Source: Actinoallomurus liliacearum
Lineage (GTDB): Bacteria > Actinomycetota > Actinomycetes > Streptosporangiales > Streptosporangiaceae
DNA: 64,000 bases
Direction: 5' to 3'
Assembly: GCF_039542035.1 (NCBI RefSeq)
Contig: NZ_BAABHJ010000028.1
Span: forward strand, 1 to 64,000
The notes under the pieces were generated by a model, which worked only from the letters and a program-made list of their open reading frames with translations, was not told the DNA's origin and ran no database searches. Position 1 is the stretch's first letter. The number at the start of each line of letters is the position of its first letter. Both the position numbers and the translations under genes were made by a program. Positions 26,999-34,984 of this stretch are shown here, in pieces.

Positions 26999-27748
26999 AT
27001 GGAGATACTCGGGGTCGACATCGGCGGGTCCGGCATCAAGGGCGCGCCGGTCGACGTGGACAAGGGTGAGTTCACCCGGGACCGGTTGCGCCTGCCCACC
27101 CCGGAGGGCGCGCCGCCCCAGGAGGTGGCGCGGGTCGTCGGCGAGATCGTCTCGCACTTCGGCTGGACGGGACCGGTGGGCGTCACCTTTCCCGGCGTGG
27201 TCACCGACGGCGTCGTCCGTACGGCGGCCAACCTCGGGGACGCGTGGATCGACCTGGCCGCGCGCGACCTGTTCGCGGAGGCGAGCGGGGTGCCCGTGAC
27301 GCTGCTCAACGACGCCGACGCCGCCGGGGTCGCGGAGATGACCTTCGGCGTGGGACGCGGCCGGGCCGGCACGGTCCTCATGCTGACGCTCGGCACCGGG
27401 GTCGGCAGCGCCCTGTTCCTCGACGGGACGCTCGTGCCGAACACCGAGCTCGGGCACATCGAGATCCGCGGCAAGGACGCCGAGCGGCGGGCCTCCGCCC
27501 ACGCCCGGGAGGTTCACGACTGGAGCTGGCACGACTGGGCGAAGCGGCTGTCGGAGTACCTGGGGCGGATCGAGGACCTGCTGTGGCCGTCGCTGATCAT
27601 CCTGGGCGGTGGCGTCAGCAAGAAGGCCGACCGCTTCCTGCCCCTCCTGGCCGACGTGCGGACCCCGGTCGTCCCGGCCGAGCTGCACAACGACGCGGGC
27701 ATCATCGGCGCCGCGATGGCTGCGGTACCCGGCGCGGCGCGGTCCTGA
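26999..27748 (+). CDS. ppgK: Polyphosphate glucokinase
   Basis: A 249-residue ROK-family kinase that phosphorylates glucose using polyphosphate, or ATP in many actinobacteria. The phosphate-binding motif V-D-I-G-G-S-G-I-K-G lies at residues 6-15, the catalytic D-A-D-A-A-G near 100, and T-L-G-T-G-V-G-S-A-L near 130. The E-L-G-H-I-E segment and the later S-W-H-D-W-A-K-R-L-S-E-Y-L are typical of PPGK rather than of ordinary ROK kinases. ATG 26999 lies after an A/T-rich promoter-like stretch. It gives glucose-6-phosphate in the cytoplasm. Confidence 0.93.
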   Translation: MEILGVDIGGSGIKGAPVDVDKGEFTRDRLRLPTPEGAPPQEVARVVGEIVSHFGWTGPVGVTFPGVVTDGVVRTAANLGDAWIDLAARDLFAEASGVPVTLLNDADAAGVAEMTFGVGRGRAGTVLMLTLGTGVGSALFLDGTLVPNTELGHIEIRGKDAERRASAHAREVHDWSWHDWAKRLSEYLGRIEDLLWPSLIILGGGVSKKADRFLPLLADVRTPVVPAELHNDAGIIGAAMAAVPGAARS

Positions 27749-27772
27749 GCCGGCCTGGCAGGATCATCCACT

Positions 27773-28453
27773 ATGAGCACTCAGCAGGCGGATCTGCCGG
27801 ACGTCAGCGGTCTTTCCATCGGCATCCTCGGCGGCACCGGTGACCAGGGCAAGGGGCTGGCGCGCCGGTTCGCCCTCGCCGGCCATGAGGTGATCATCGG
27901 GTCGCGCAAGGCCGAACGCGCCGAGCAGGCGGCCGAGAGCCTCGGGGACGGCCTGCGCGTCCGGGGCGCGGAGAACGCCGTCGTCGCCCGCGAGGCCGAC
28001 CTCGTCATCGTGGCCGTGCCGTACGACGGCCACAAGGCGCTCCTGGAGTCCCTCCGGGAGGAGCTGGCCGGCAAGATCGTGGTCGACTGCGTCAACCCGC
28101 TCGGCTTCGACAAGCAGGGCGCCTACGCGCTGCCCGTCGAGGAGGGCAGCGCCGCCCAGCAGGCCGCGGCCGCCCTGCCCGACAGCACCGTCGTCGCGGC
28201 GTTCCACCACGTCTCGGCCGTGACCCTCCTCGACCCGGCCGTCGAGGAGATCGACCTCGACGTCCTCGTCCTGGGCGAGAATCGGGAGGCCACCAACACG
28301 GTGCAGGCCCTCGCGGGCCGGATCGGCGGCGTGCGCGGCGTCTACGGCGGGCGGCTCCGCAACGCCCACCAGGTCGAGGCGCTGACCGCCAACCTGATCT
28401 CCATCAACCGGCGCTACAAGGCACACGCGGGCCTGCGGGTCACCGACGTATGA
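27773..28453 (+). CDS. fno: F420:NADP+ oxidoreductase
   Basis: A 226-residue Rossmann enzyme (NADPH-dependent F420 reductase) that exchanges hydride between NADPH and coenzyme F420. The dinucleotide motif G-G-T-G-D-Q-G-K-G-L lies at residues 20-29, followed by I-I-G-S-R-K-A-E-R where the S-R-K residues bind the NADP phosphate. V-D-C-V-N-P-L-G-F and A-F-H-H-V-S-A are the F420-side marks. It starts 25 bases after ppgK, and its stop overlaps the start of the ketopantoate reductase-like gene (ATGA), so ppgK, fno and two later genes probably form one operon. Confidence 0.93.
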   Translation: MSTQQADLPDVSGLSIGILGGTGDQGKGLARRFALAGHEVIIGSRKAERAEQAAESLGDGLRVRGAENAVVAREADLVIVAVPYDGHKALLESLREELAGKIVVDCVNPLGFDKQGAYALPVEEGSAAQQAAAALPDSTVVAAFHHVSAVTLLDPAVEEIDLDVLVLGENREATNTVQALAGRIGGVRGVYGGRLRNAHQVEALTANLISINRRYKAHAGLRVTDV

Positions 28454-29412
28454 GGTTCGTCGTCTACGGCGCGGGCGCGGTCGGCGGCGTCATCGGGGCG
28501 CGGCTCTTCCAGCACGGCCACGACGTCACCCTCATCGCCCGCGGCGCGCACCATGAGGCCGTGCGCGACGGGGGCCTGCGCCTCGACACCCCCGACGAGA
28601 GCGTCACCCTGCCCATCCCGGTGGCCGACCGGCCGGCGAAGGTGACGTTCCGGCCCGGCGACGTCGTTCTGCTCGCGATGAAGACGCAGGACACCCTGCC
28701 GGCACTGACCGAGCTGGCGGCCGTCGCCCCACCGGACATCGTCGTCGCCTCCGCCCAGAACGGCGTGGAGAACGAACGCCTCGCCCTACGGCGGTTCCCC
28801 CGCGTGTACGGCGTCTGCGTCCTGCTGCCGTCGGCGTTCCTCGAACCCGGCGTCGTCCAGGCGTACCAGGCCCCCCGGACGGGCGGCCTGGACGTCGGCC
28901 GGTATCCCGACGGCGTCGACGGTACGGCGGAGTCGCTCGCGGCGGCCTTCGCGGACGCGACGTTCGCGGCGGAGGCCCGGCCGGACGTCATGCGCTACAA
29001 GTACGGCAAGCTCCTCATGAATCTGGGCAACGCCGTCGAGGTGGTCATCGGGCCCGGTGAGCGGGGCGCGGACATCGCCCGGCTCGCCCGGGAAGAGGGC
29101 GAGGCGTGCCTGCGCGCGGCCGGCATCGACGCGCTCGGCGGCGGGGGCATGCCGTTCCAGGTCCGTCCGATCCGCGGGCGTGCGCGCGGCGGCGGCTCGT
29201 CCTACCAGAGCCTGCGCCGCGGGACCGGCACCATCGAGGCCGACTACCTCAACGGTGAGATCGTCCTGCTGGGCCGGGAGCACGGCGTGCCGACCCCGGT
29301 CAACGACCTGCTGCGGCGGCTGGCGAACCGGATGGCCCACGAGGGCCTGCAACCCGGCCTGATGACGCCTGAGGAGTTCATGGCCGCCCTGGACGGGTCC
29401 GCGCCCGGATGA
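28450..29412 (+). CDS. Ketopantoate reductase family protein
   Basis: A 320-residue NADP-dependent reductase of the PanE/ApbA family. The N-terminal Rossmann motif G-A-G-A-V-G-G-V-I-G starts at residue 8; S-A-Q-N-G-V-E-N is the conserved N-G loop, and K-Y-G-K-L-L-M-N-L-G-N supplies the catalytic lysine region. The family reduces ketopantoate in coenzyme A synthesis, but it has many paralogues with other 2-keto substrates. panB is about 8 kb away rather than adjacent, so the substrate remains open. It is translationally coupled on both sides (ATGA overlaps with fno and with the next gene). Confidence 0.85.
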   Translation: MRFVVYGAGAVGGVIGARLFQHGHDVTLIARGAHHEAVRDGGLRLDTPDESVTLPIPVADRPAKVTFRPGDVVLLAMKTQDTLPALTELAAVAPPDIVVASAQNGVENERLALRRFPRVYGVCVLLPSAFLEPGVVQAYQAPRTGGLDVGRYPDGVDGTAESLAAAFADATFAAEARPDVMRYKYGKLLMNLGNAVEVVIGPGERGADIARLAREEGEACLRAAGIDALGGGGMPFQVRPIRGRARGGGSSYQSLRRGTGTIEADYLNGEIVLLGREHGVPTPVNDLLRRLANRMAHEGLQPGLMTPEEFMAALDGSAPG

Positions 29413-30224
29413 CCGGACGGCCGCACGGCGCCCCCCTCCAGGCCGATGACCTCGGAGTCCCGTTCCGGCCCGCCCGGGACGTGCGCCGTGTCGTGTCGCT
29501 CGTGCCGTCCCTCACCGAGGCGATCGCGCGTACGGCTCCGGGTCTGCTGGTGGGCGCCACCGACTGGTGCGTCCAGCCGCCGGACCTCGGGGTCGTACGC
29601 GTCGGCGGCACCAAGAATCCCGACGTGCGCCGGATCACCGGGCTGGCGCCGGACCTGGTCGTCGCCAACTTCGAGGAGAACCGCCCGGCCGACCTCGACG
29701 CGCTGCGCGCCGCGGGCGTGCCCGTCTGGGTGACCGTGATCCGCACCCTCCCGGAGGCGCTGACGAGCCTCGGGCGCATGCTCGCCGCCTGCGGGCAGGA
29801 CCCGCCCGGATGGCTCACCGAGGCCCGTACGGTGTGGGCCGACGTGCTCGGCGGACCCCCGCCGCCCGACGTGACGGCGGTGGTCCCGATCTGGCGGCGG
29901 CCCTGGATGGTGCTCGGCCGGGAGACCTTCGCCGGCGACCTCCTCGCGCGGCTCGGCGTCGCCAACGCGTACGGGCGCGCCGACGAGCGGTACCCGAAGG
30001 TGTCCGTCGAGGAGATGCTGAACCGGCGGCCGGGGCTGGTCGTCCTGCCGGACGAGCCGTACGCCTTCTCCGCCACGGACGGGCCGGAGATGTTCCCGGA
30101 CGTGCCGGTGGCCCTGGTGAGCGGCCGGCACCTGGAGTGGTACGGGCCGTCGCTCACCGAGGCGCGGCGGGTCCTCAGCGCGTCGCTGCCGCGCTCCGGC
30201 CCCTCCTCCAGTCCACGGCCATGA
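29409..30224 (+). CDS. Cobalamin/helical-backbone metal receptor-like binding protein
   Basis: A 271-residue protein of the BtuF-like helical-backbone substrate-binding fold: V-V-S-L-V-P-S-L-T-E-A at residues 31-41, D-W-C-V-Q-P-P, V-G-G-T-K-N-P-D and the A-P-D-L-V-V-A-N-F-E-E-N-R segment are all typical. There is no signal peptide or lipobox, and no permease or ATPase beside it, so it is a cytoplasmic or stand-alone binder of a corrinoid, haem or metal chelate rather than a usual importer component. It starts in an ATGA overlap with the upstream reductase. Its last 50 bases overlap a convergent gene. Confidence 0.82.
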   Translation: MTGRPHGAPLQADDLGVPFRPARDVRRVVSLVPSLTEAIARTAPGLLVGATDWCVQPPDLGVVRVGGTKNPDVRRITGLAPDLVVANFEENRPADLDALRAAGVPVWVTVIRTLPEALTSLGRMLAACGQDPPGWLTEARTVWADVLGGPPPPDVTAVVPIWRRPWMVLGRETFAGDLLARLGVANAYGRADERYPKVSVEEMLNRRPGLVVLPDEPYAFSATDGPEMFPDVPVALVSGRHLEWYGPSLTEARRVLSASLPRSGPSSSPRP

Positions 30225-30747
30225 TCGTACGAGCGGCGGCGAGCGGCATCAGGCCGGCGCACACCTTCTTCCGCAGCGCGTTCTCGACCTCGTCCTTGTC
30301 GGCGGCGGTGCCCCCACCGGCGTCGTACCGGGGCTCCGGCCACAGGTTGCGCGGATCCCGTGGCGCGCCGCCGAGTTCCAGCGGGACCAGGTGGTCCTCC
30401 TCGTAGTGCGCGGGGTTCGTGTCGGCGTAGCCGTACTCGGCGATCTGCCGCACCTTGAGCGCGTTCGTGTACGAAACCGGCGGCCGTACGGTCCTGGTCC
30501 ACCCGGCCACGCAGATCGTCGAGCCGATCGTCTCCTGCGTGACGTCCGGATTGACCGCGCCGGGCTGACAGGCCGGATCGGACAGCGGCAGGTAGACCCG
30601 GGAGCAGGCTCCGGGCACGCCGCCCGGAACGGCCCGGACCGCGGAGACGCGTTCCGCCGCGAAGCCCGGGGACGCGGCCGTGGCCGATACGGCGGTCGCG
30701 GTGAGAAGGGTCGTCGTGCACAGGACGGTTTCGAGGACGCGCGGCAT
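30175..30747 (-). CDS. Secreted HNH-like protein
   Basis: A 190-residue secreted protein. The signal peptide covers about residues 1-31, ending F-A-A-E. The mature part has two or more cysteines and the segment E-E-D-H-L-V-P-L-E-L-G-G-A-P-R-D-P-R-N-L-W-P-E, which resembles the beta-beta-alpha metal site of HNH nucleases (E-D-H, then N-L near the second ligand). Proteins with this segment are common in actinobacterial secretomes, and nuclease activity is inferred from the motif alone. ATG 30747 immediately precedes the signal peptide and has GAAGGG upstream. Its 3' end overlaps the convergent binding protein by 50 bases. Confidence 0.78.
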   Translation of the reverse strand: MPRVLETVLCTTTLLTATAVSATAASPGFAAERVSAVRAVPGGVPGACSRVYLPLSDPACQPGAVNPDVTQETIGSTICVAGWTRTVRPPVSYTNALKVRQIAEYGYADTNPAHYEEDHLVPLELGGAPRDPRNLWPEPRYDAGGGTAADKDEVENALRKKVCAGLMPLAAARTIMAVDWRRGRSAAATR

Positions 30748-30873
30748 GGAAGTGCCCTTCGGAAAGCGGGGGTTCGCCCCCGCCATCCGGGCACTCGTCC
30801 CTGACGGCTCGGACCGGTCGTCGGTTGTGGCGTTACACGGGAGTGGTGATCATCTACCCCGACCGGACGATCT

Positions 30874-32073
30874 TCAAAACGCGCTTGCGACCGGCGACGG
30901 CGCGGACGGCGCCGCGGCGTTCCCCTCTAGCGCGGCGAAGGCGTTCAGCACGGCGGCGCGGTCGTGACCGGCGTCCAGCAGCAGGTGCATGAGGACGCGG
31001 GCCTTGAGCGGTTCGAGACCGGTGACCGCCATTCCGCCGGGCGTCGCGGTCGGGGAGTGCAGGACGACCGGGATGCGGGCGGCCGTCTCGGCGAGGACCG
31101 GGACCAGCGCGGCGAGGGCGGCCTGCCCGGCGCGGGCGGCGACGATCAGGCCGTCGCAGTGGCCGGCGAGCGCCCGCAGCAACGCGCCGTCGTCGCCGAG
31201 CGCCACGACGTGGAGCCCGACGCGCGGGGGACGCCCGGCGAAGGGCCCGCGCACCGTGAACCGCTCCGGCGGGCGCCACAGCAGACGCGGGATCCCGCCG
31301 ATCACCTGGCCCAGTGGCCCCGCCCCCGGGGAGGCGAACGCCGGCGCCGCGATGCCGGTCGCCCTGACGTGCCGGGCCGCGTGGATGTCCCCGTGCGCCA
31401 CGACCGCGCAGCCGAGCCACCGCGGGCCGGCGGCCGCGACGGCGATGGCGTCCGCCAGCTCGGACGGGCCGCCGGAGGCCGCGACCAGGGCGATGGGCGC
31501 GGAACCCTCATGCAGCAGTTCCAGCGCCCAGGCGGTCTCCGCGAGGGTCTCCGCCGGATGGACGACGACGACGCCGCTCGCCCCGCCGGCGACGGCCTCG
31601 CCGACCGCGCGGGCCAGCTCACCGACCCCGGCGAAGGTGGAGACGGGACCGGCGGCCGGCCGGCGCTCCACCCTGACCCCGTTCGGCAGCGACGGCATGG
31701 CGTCGACCATGGCGCCGGATCCCTCCGGCAGGAACACGACGACGAGCCGGGGCATGATCTCCGGCCCGCCGCCGGGCACGGTCCCGGCCGGAACGTCACC
31801 GGTCGCGCCGTCGGCCGGGCCCGCACCGGTCCGGAGAGCCACGGACGCGCCCGGCCCAGGGGAGGGCGAGATCGCGAAGGAGACGTCGTCCGGTACCGGT
31901 GTGCCGGACGGGCCCGTGGCCGGCGGCGCGACGGCGGGGTACCCGTCGGAAGGCGCCCCGGCCGCCGGAGCCCCATCAGGCTCGGCGTCCGGCTCGCGTC
32001 CCGGGAGCGCGACCTGCCAGGACGGCGGGATCGGCCACGGCGGCGGGCTCACAGAGGCGCTCATGCTCGGCAT
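30874..32073 (-). CDS. Asparaginase-like protein lacking catalytic motif
   Basis: A 399-residue protein. Residues 1-105 are a Pro/Ala/Gly-rich, probably disordered extension. The rest follows the bacterial L-asparaginase fold: G-V-V-V-V-H-P-A-E-T-L-A-E-T-A (167-181) aligns with the usual G-x-V-V-x-H-G-T-D-T-x-E-E-T-A, G-G-P-S-E-L-A-D-A-I-A-V-A-A with the D-G-P-x-N-L loop, and L-E-P-L-K-A-R-V-L-M-H-L-L-L with the C-terminal domain. The H-G-T-D-T catalytic pair is replaced by H-P-A-E-T and no N-terminal G-G-T-I motif is found, so hydrolysis is unlikely. An ATG three codons in is an alternative start. Confidence 0.72.
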   Translation of the reverse strand: MPSMSASVSPPPWPIPPSWQVALPGREPDAEPDGAPAAGAPSDGYPAVAPPATGPSGTPVPDDVSFAISPSPGPGASVALRTGAGPADGATGDVPAGTVPGGGPEIMPRLVVVFLPEGSGAMVDAMPSLPNGVRVERRPAAGPVSTFAGVGELARAVGEAVAGGASGVVVVHPAETLAETAWALELLHEGSAPIALVAASGGPSELADAIAVAAAGPRWLGCAVVAHGDIHAARHVRATGIAAPAFASPGAGPLGQVIGGIPRLLWRPPERFTVRGPFAGRPPRVGLHVVALGDDGALLRALAGHCDGLIVAARAGQAALAALVPVLAETAARIPVVLHSPTATPGGMAVTGLEPLKARVLMHLLLDAGHDRAAVLNAFAALEGNAAAPSAPSPVASAF

Positions 32074-32201
32074 CCTTCGGCGTCACGCGGCGCCGACGGC
32101 GTCCGGCTCGTGATCAGACGACGGACGAAACCTAATGCATCGAGATCATCCGCGGGGGTGAGTTGTCGCGAATACGGGGGTCCGAATGCGGCCCGGCGTG
32201 G

Positions 32202-34271
32202 TCAGGCGGGGAGGTGGTGGGCCTCGCCGGGCCAGGAGCCGTCGAAGCCGTCGTCCCGGTCGGGCAGCTCCAGCTCGCACCAGACGACCTTGCCGTCGCC
32301 GGCGGGCCGGGCGCCCCAGCGCTTGGCGAGCCGGTGCACGACCTGCAGGCCGCGTCCGCCCTCGTCGTCGTCGGCGGCCTGGCGGGCCCGGGGGAGCGCG
32401 TCGGAGTCGTCGCGCACCTCGCAGACCAGGGTGCGGTCGCGCAGCAGCCGCAGCTCGATGTCGCCCGAGGCGTACCGCAGCGCGTTGGTGACGAGTTCGG
32501 ACACCACCAGCTCGGTGCTGAAGGACAGCTCCTCGCAGTCCCAGCGTTCGAGCGTCTCGCGGACCCGGACCCGGGCGTCCCGTACGGCGGACGGCAGGGC
32601 GGGCAGCCGCCAGGAGACGACGTGACCGGCGGGCAGGCGGCGCAGGCGGGCGATGAGCACGGCGATGTCGTCGCGGTCGTGGTCGGCGTAGGCGCTGTCG
32701 AGGGTGGCCTTGGCCAGCTCCTCCAGCGGCCGGAACAGCGCCTCCGCGCCGAACAGCCCCTGCAGCCGGGACAGGCCGTCGTCGATGTCCTGGCCGCGGT
32801 TCTCCACGAGCCCGTCGGTGTAGAGCACGAGGACGCTGCCGTCCCCGATAGTGAACGTACGGGTCTCGATCATCCCCTCGCCGACGCCGAGGGGCGGCGC
32901 GGGCGGGACGTCGAGGAACTCGCTGGTGCCGTTCGGCCGGAGCAGCAGCGGCGGCAGGTGCCCCGCCGAGGCGATCTCGCAGGTGCCGTCGGTCGCGTCG
33001 TACACGGCGTACACGCAGGTGGCGAAGGCGGGCTCCCGCTCGCCGATCTCCCGCATCAGCGCGTCGAGCTGCTGCAGGCCGTCCGCGGGGGAGAGCTCGA
33101 GGTTGACGATGGTCCGCAGGGCGGTGCGCAGGCGGCCCATCGTGACGGCGGCGCGTACGCCGTGCCCGGCGACGTCGCCGACGATGAGGGCGACGCGGCC
33201 GCCGGGCAGCGCGATCGACTCGTACCAGTCGCCGCCGACCTCGATCAGCTGGTTGCCGGGCAGGTAACGGTGCCGGACCGCGACGCTGGACGGCGCGGTG
33301 AGGCCGGTCGGCAGCATGCTGCGCTGGAGGGTGAGGGCGGTCGCTCGCTCGCGGCTGTAGTGCCGGGCGTTGTCGATGTAGAGGGCGGCGCGGGCGGCGA
33401 ACTCCATCCCGAGCTCGACGTCGTACGCGTCGAAGGCCCGGTGCGCGGAGCTCCGGGTGCAGACGAGGAACCCCAGCGTCGTGCCCCGGGCGATCAGCGG
33501 CAGCACGACCATGGAGGTGTCGGCGAGGAGCTTGGCGACGGGCTTGCGCCGCCACAGCCGGGCGGTCCGCTTGGCGACCTTGCCGTCGAGGTGGGGCACC
33601 AGCACCGGCTCGCCGGTGGCCATGCAGCGCGTGTACGGGGTGTCGGGCGGGTAGGTGAGGACCTCCCCGGTCGGGAAGGCGGCGTTCCAGCGGGGGTCGG
33701 ACTCGTCGGAGGCGAGGGCGACCCGGCGCAGCACCGTGGTGCCGTCCGCCGCGACCGAGGGCTGCTCGTCGGCGGCGACGATGGCCTCCTGGATGAGGAC
33801 GCCGGCGGAGTTGCAGAAGTGCGGCACGATGACGTCGACGAGCTCGCGCGCCATCTGGTCGAGGTCCAGGGTGGCGCCGATCCGTACGAGCGCGTCGTCC
33901 AGCATGGCCCGGCGCATCAGGGCCGGGTCGGTGAAGCGCTCGAGGTCGGTGACGGCGACCCGGATCATCATCAGGTCGACCGGGTCGGCGGCGGCGGTGT
34001 GCATCGGCTGGACGGTGACGACGCCGTTGCGCGCCTCGCCGTCCGGGGCGCGCAGCCCCAGGACGGCGGTCCGCTCGTGGCGGTCGGCGAGGGCGTCGAG
34101 GAGCCCGGTCAGGGCCTCCTTGCTCTCGTCGGTGAACAGGCCGGACACGTTCGTGCCGACGATCTCTTCGGGGGCATTGCCGAGCACGCCGGAGGAGTTC
34201 TGCCCGCACTGGAGGATCTGGCCGGCCCGGCCGATGCCGAGCACCAGAGTTCTCGCCGAAGAGTCGGCCAT
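32202..34271 (-). CDS. PAS-GAF-PP2C (SpoIIE-type) phosphatase with HATPase domain
   Basis: A 689-residue soluble sensor phosphatase. A PAS-like domain is at about 5-110, and a GAF domain at about 125-305. The PP2C/SpoIIE serine phosphatase at about 310-535 has V-G-G-D-W-Y-E (345-351), G-D-V-A-G-H-G (365-371) and L-Y-T-D-G-L-V-E. The last part (about 550-680) is an anti-sigma-type histidine-kinase-like ATPase with S-E-L-V-T-N-A-L-R-Y. Such proteins act in partner-switching: they dephosphorylate an anti-sigma antagonist and may bind or phosphorylate it too. The antagonist and sigma factor are not in this window. It stands alone. Confidence 0.92.
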   Translation of the reverse strand: MADSSARTLVLGIGRAGQILQCGQNSSGVLGNAPEEIVGTNVSGLFTDESKEALTGLLDALADRHERTAVLGLRAPDGEARNGVVTVQPMHTAAADPVDLMMIRVAVTDLERFTDPALMRRAMLDDALVRIGATLDLDQMARELVDVIVPHFCNSAGVLIQEAIVAADEQPSVAADGTTVLRRVALASDESDPRWNAAFPTGEVLTYPPDTPYTRCMATGEPVLVPHLDGKVAKRTARLWRRKPVAKLLADTSMVVLPLIARGTTLGFLVCTRSSAHRAFDAYDVELGMEFAARAALYIDNARHYSRERATALTLQRSMLPTGLTAPSSVAVRHRYLPGNQLIEVGGDWYESIALPGGRVALIVGDVAGHGVRAAVTMGRLRTALRTIVNLELSPADGLQQLDALMREIGEREPAFATCVYAVYDATDGTCEIASAGHLPPLLLRPNGTSEFLDVPPAPPLGVGEGMIETRTFTIGDGSVLVLYTDGLVENRGQDIDDGLSRLQGLFGAEALFRPLEELAKATLDSAYADHDRDDIAVLIARLRRLPAGHVVSWRLPALPSAVRDARVRVRETLERWDCEELSFSTELVVSELVTNALRYASGDIELRLLRDRTLVCEVRDDSDALPRARQAADDDEGGRGLQVVHRLAKRWGARPAGDGKVVWCELELPDRDDGFDGSWPGEAHHLPA

Positions 34272-34361
34272 CCGCCGGAGTCCTTCCTGTGACCCGTCAT
34301 CCCCCGTTGTAAAAGTATGACCAAATGTGATCGGCGGAGGAAGATCATCACAACTCCGGGT

Positions 34362-34970
34362 TCAGCGTGGCGCGAGTCCCGTCATGAGGGCGTCGACGAC
34401 CCGCTCCGCGTAGTCCTCCGGGACCGGACCGGCGCCGGCGGCCCGCGTCCGGTGGGCGACGGCTCCCGTGAGGATCCACAGGGTCAGCTCGACGTCCAGG
34501 TCGGGGCGCAGCTCTCCGGAGGCGACGCCCCGCCGCAGCACCTCCCGGATGACCTCGCGCCGGGGCTCGACGATCTCGCGGGTGAAGCGGTCCATCAGCT
34601 CCGGGTAGCGCTCCGAACTGCCGAGGACGCTCCAGTAGCAGTCGACCCGCTTCTTGTCGCTCTTGTCGGCGACGAACGCCTTGGCAAGGGCGTAGAGGTC
34701 CTCGCGAAGCGACTCGCCGCGCGGCTCGGGCAGCGGCCCCTTCAACGCGGCGAGCGCGTCGATGATGAGCGCCTCCTTGTTGGGCCAGCGGCGGTAGATC
34801 GTCGTCTTGCCGACCCCCGCGCGTGCGGCGACGGCCTCGATGGAGACGCCCGCCACCCCGCCCTCCTCGGCGAGGAGGTCCAGGGTGGCGTCGACGATCG
34901 CCTTGGCGGCGCGCTCGCTGCGCGGTCGTCCCGGCGGCCGCGCAGCACACTGGTCAGTGGTGTGCGTCAT
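34362..34970 (-). CDS. TetR-family regulator
   Basis: A 202-residue regulator. The helix-turn-helix lies at about residues 15-60: A-A-R-A-G-V-G-K-T-T-I-Y-R-R-W-P-N-K-E-A-L is a textbook TetR recognition helix. The C-terminal ligand-binding part has R-Y-P-E-L-M-D-R-F and follows TetR_C-type domains seen with drug exporters. It lies 14 bases downstream of the MFS exporter stop on the same strand and probably shares its transcript, so it would repress itself and the pump by binding the inverted repeat at 36571. ATG 34970 and GTG 34973 are both possible starts. Confidence 0.9.
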   Translation of the reverse strand: MTHTTDQCAARPPGRPRSERAAKAIVDATLDLLAEEGGVAGVSIEAVAARAGVGKTTIYRRWPNKEALIIDALAALKGPLPEPRGESLREDLYALAKAFVADKSDKKRVDCYWSVLGSSERYPELMDRFTREIVEPRREVIREVLRRGVASGELRPDLDVELTLWILTGAVAHRTRAAGAGPVPEDYAERVVDALMTGLAPR

Positions 34971-34984
34971 CACGCTTCACCGTC

